From: Oceanobacillus chungangensis
GTDB lineage: Bacteria > Bacillota > Bacilli > Bacillales > Amphibacillaceae
DNA length: 64,000 nucleotides
Assembly: GCF_003369565.1 (NCBI RefSeq)
Contig: NZ_PIOD01000005.1
Location: 434,001-498,000 of the forward strand
Direction: 5' to 3'
A program made the position numbers and the translations under genes. Shown in pieces: positions 61,700 through 64,000 of this stretch. Numbering within the stretch: position 1 is the stretch's first letter; every line of letters starts with the position of its first letter. The notes under the pieces were generated by a model. That model made no database searches, was not told where the DNA came from, and saw nothing but the letters and a program-made list of their open reading frames with translations.

Positions 61700-62161
61700 A
61701 TGACGATAGAAATTAATGAAAGAAACAGAATCATTACGAATTTATTGAACGGAACAAATGTATCGTTAAAGTCGATAATGCCGATTAATTATCAAATGAG
61801 TAAACCTCAATTATTAGGAAAGCAATTAGAACTTCAATTTGGAGTATTGATTGCAGTCACAGGAGATATAAAGGGTAGTTTAATTTTATCTGGTGATGCA
61901 AGTGTTTTTAGTTATATTGGGGAAGCAATGTTTGGCATGCCTTTAGAAGGAGAAATGCTTTCATCATTTAGTGGTGAATTGGGCAATATGCTTGCGGGTA
62001 GAATATCTACTACTATAGTAGAGAATGGCATTAAAACAGATATAACGGCTCCAACAATTTTTCAGGGGAACACTACATTATCAGGCTATGAGAAAGCCAT
62101 TCAGATAACTGCAGAATTCGATAAAGTTGGTGGAATGGATATATACTTGCTGCTTTATTGA
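61700..62161 (+). CDS. CheX/CheC-like chemotaxis phosphatase-domain protein
   Basis: A 153-residue protein; the ATG at 61700 follows AAAGGAAGGAGC, and the in-frame start at 61664 is less likely. 'SFSGELGNMLAGRISTTIVENG' near residues 91-112 matches the E-x2-N-x2-(A/S)G active-site pattern of CheX, which dephosphorylates CheY-P. 'GDIKGSLILSGD' is the usual beta-hairpin preceding it. The chemoreceptor gene 155 bp downstream supports a signalling role. Confidence 0.78.
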   Translation: MTIEINERNRIITNLLNGTNVSLKSIMPINYQMSKPQLLGKQLELQFGVLIAVTGDIKGSLILSGDASVFSYIGEAMFGMPLEGEMLSSFSGELGNMLAGRISTTIVENGIKTDITAPTIFQGNTTLSGYEKAIQITAEFDKVGGMDIYLLLY

Positions 62162-62316
62162 TAATCGGAAGAACTATCGGATGGATGTAGATTATTATAT
62201 TGAAGTTTTTTTAATGAAACTTAAAAAGGCAGTGGAAAAGATCTTATAAGTAAAAGCACAATCAACCTAATGGCATAAGTAGAAAGCCAGTCAAATGGAT
62301 AGGGAGGAAGATTTAC

Positions 62317-64000
62317 ATGGGGGATAAAAAAAGGAAGACAAATTTGTTTAATTGGATAAGAAAAAGTATTTCAACAAAAGTATCTCTTGTTCTGTTTATA
62401 GCTATTGTAATTGTATTTTCTGCTACAGGGGGTCTAATCCATTCTTATACTAAATCATTATTAGTTGAAAATGTAGAAGAAACCCTATCAACAAAAAGTG
62501 TTGCAATTGCAGATCAAGTTAATAGTATGTTCGCAGAAAAAGGAACAATCGTGAGACAGATAGCAACAAACCAAGAAATAGTAAAGTACTTGAATACAGC
62601 AGGATCAAGGGAGGAAGCAACGACAAATTCCTATTATGATGGGGTTTTGAAATCACTTGATGAAATTGTTAAGTCAGATGATTCTATCGCAATGACTTGG
62701 GTTGCCAGCAATAAATCAAATTTTTTAATTGGAAGTAATAATGTTTTATCGGATTCCAGTTTTGATATAAAATCCAGACCGTGGTATGAACCAGCCTTAG
62801 TAGAAGATGATGTATATTTTACTGAGCCATATATGGATGAGGTATTCGGAAAGATTATTTTGAGTGTAATGAAACCAATTAAAATGGATGGAAATACGGT
62901 TGGTATCGTTGCGATTGACATATTTTTGGATGGATTACCGGAATTAATGCAATCATATAAGATGGGGGAGAGTGGGTATTCATTTTTAATCTCCAACGAA
63001 GGAACATTCCTGTATCATCCAAAAGATGAACTAATAATTGAACAAAAAATTCAATCGCTTTCTGGAGAAATCGGAAATATTGGTAAAAAAATGGTTAAGA
63101 GTGAAAAGGGACTTGAACTAACTCAAGTAAATGATGGACTGGAATATATCGGGTATTCACCAGTTACTACAACTGGTTGGTCAGTGGGTACATCTTTACC
63201 AGAGAAGGAAGCATTAGGCAGTTTAAGTACCTTTACGAAAATGATGATGATATACTTTGGAATCTCTTGCTTAATTCTTATTGTAATAGTAATCTTCCTG
63301 TTAAAGCGGATGTTAAGGGAAATTCCTCTTGTAACAAATATCATGAAGCAACTTGAATTGGGTGATTTAAGTCAGTTAAATTTACAAGCAAAATCAGAAG
63401 ATGAAATTGGTCAATTGGTAACATCTACAAATCAAATGAATAATAGACTTCGAGATATTGTAAGCCAAATAAATACAGTTTCTGAAACAGTTAGCAGTCA
63501 AAGTGAGGAACTAACTCAATCTGCAAATGAAATAAAAGTTGGCACGGAACAAATTGCAACAACCATGCAGGAATTAGCATCTGGATCTGAGACTCAGGCA
63601 AATAGCGCAAGTGATTTAGCATCTGTAATGAGTTCCTTTACAATGAAAGTTCAAGAGGCAAATGAAAGTGGGGAACGCATAGGAGATAATACTAAGATTG
63701 TCTTAAGCATGACTAAAGATGGTTCAGAGTTGATGAATAAATCCATTCAACAAATGGGTAGAATTGATCAAATTGTACAAGATTCTGTACAAAAGGTGCA
63801 AGGTTTAGACAAACAGTCTCAAGAGATTTCTAATTTAGTAACGGTTATTAAAGATGTTGCTGACCAAACAAACCTTCTTTCGCTAAATGCTGCAATCGAA
63901 GCTGCAAGGGCTGGCGAACATGGAAAAGGATTTGCTGTTGTGGCTGATGAGGTCAGAAAACTTGCGGATCAAGTCTCTGTCTCAGTAACCAATATAACAG
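62317..64000 (+). CDS. Methyl-accepting chemotaxis protein (3' end outside window)
   Basis: The open frame starts at ATG 62317 (GGGAGGAAG upstream) and runs off the window; 561 residues are visible. Helices are near residues 20-43 and 308-328, with a periplasmic-side dCACHE sensor between ('[20 protein letters not shown]', '[19 protein letters not shown]'). Then come a HAMP linker (329-381) and the cytoplasmic coiled coil with the tip '[20 protein letters not shown]' and '[15 protein letters not shown]' near 515-549. It binds an extracellular ligand and controls CheA. It follows the CheX-like gene. Confidence 0.93.
   Translation, partial: MGDKKRKTNLFNWIRKSISTKVSLVLFIAIVIVFSATGGLIHSYTKSLLVENVEETLSTKSVAIADQVNSMFAEKGTIVRQIATNQEIVKYLNTAGSREEATTNSYYDGVLKSLDEIVKSDDSIAMTWVASNKSNFLIGSNNVLSDSSFDIKSRPWYEPALVEDDVYFTEPYMDEVFGKIILSVMKPIKMDGNTVGIVAIDIFLDGLPELMQSYKMGESGYSFLISNEGTFLYHPKDELIIEQKIQSLSGEIGNIGKKMVKSEKGLELTQVNDGLEYIGYSPVTTTGWSVGTSLPEKEALGSLSTFTKMMMIYFGISCLILIVIVIFLLKRMLREIPLVTNIMKQLELGDLSQLNLQAKSEDEIGQLVTSTNQMNNRLRDIVSQINTVSETVSSQSEELTQSANEIKVGTEQIATTMQELASGSETQANSASDLASVMSSFTMKVQEANESGERIGDNTKIVLSMTKDGSELMNKSIQQMGRIDQIVQDSVQKVQGLDKQSQEISNLVTVIKDVADQTNLLSLNAAIEAARAGEHGKGFAVVADEVRKLADQVSVSVTNIT

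Overview
The window is low-GC, Gram-positive Bacillaceae-type DNA. Evidence is the strong AGGAGG-type ribosome binding sites, frequent GTG/TTG starts, CcpA-type cre operators, TATAAT promoters, YesM/YesN-type sensing and an eps-like exopolysaccharide operon. Protein flavour suggests a halotolerant bacillus of the Oceanobacillus/Virgibacillus kind; the genus is an inference. No tRNA, rRNA or CRISPR array was seen.

Layout. (1) 1-4.25 kb: alpha-galactoside uptake and cleavage, with a binding protein cut by the window edge, two permeases and a GH4 alpha-galactosidase. (2) 4.5-5.3 kb: a Cof-type HAD phosphatase. (3) 5.5-14.6 kb: a membrane-anchored sugar sensor, YesM-like kinase and YesN-like regulator, then an ABC sugar importer, a ROK sugar kinase and a convergent mannose-6-phosphate isomerase. 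(4) 14.9-20.8 kb: an SDR enzyme, a second ABC importer, a 28-codon CxxC ORF and a Gfo/Idh/MocA oxidoreductase; the SDR and the importer have near-identical cre-like operators. None of the three importers has an ATPase gene here, so they probably share an MsmX-type ATPase encoded elsewhere.

(5) 21-32.5 kb: the most unusual block. It holds a spermidine-synthase-like protein, an N-formylglutamate-amidohydrolase-like protein (opposite strand), an amidoligase/YheCD ATP-grasp fusion, a MurF-like ligase, PEP mutase with an extra C-terminal domain, phosphonopyruvate decarboxylase, a cytidylyltransferase/2-aminoethylphosphonate transaminase fusion and a NUDIX hydrolase. The last six are co-directional and tightly packed. 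They predict synthesis and CMP-activation of 2-aminoethylphosphonate, coupled to amide-bond-forming enzymes.

(6) 33-38 kb: a coiled-coil protein, an EamA transporter, a heptad-repeat protein, a NERD nuclease-like protein and a LysM/NlpC cell-wall hydrolase. (7) 38.2-57.5 kb: a Wzx/Wzy-type exopolysaccharide locus with a Wzz/BY-kinase/PHP-phosphatase module and a LuxR-type regulator broken by an in-frame stop. It also has a bacillosamine-type sugar pathway (EpsC/N/L/M-like), a UDP-HexNAc dehydrogenase and epimerase, three glycosyltransferases, acyltransferases, a polymerase, a flippase and a YdcF protein. (8) 57.5-64 kb: IS21-family debris, an excalibur-domain protein, a sigma-70-like factor, a CheX-like protein and a chemoreceptor cut by the window end.

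Six intergenic loci carry arrays of a short GAGC-core palindrome repeated every 20-21 bp (two helical turns), in two sequence types. The GAGCTCC type lies in convergent or tandem gaps and the ATCGAGCG type in a divergent gap. I do not recognise these arrays as a named element. They and the phosphonate/amidoligase cluster are the main leads.
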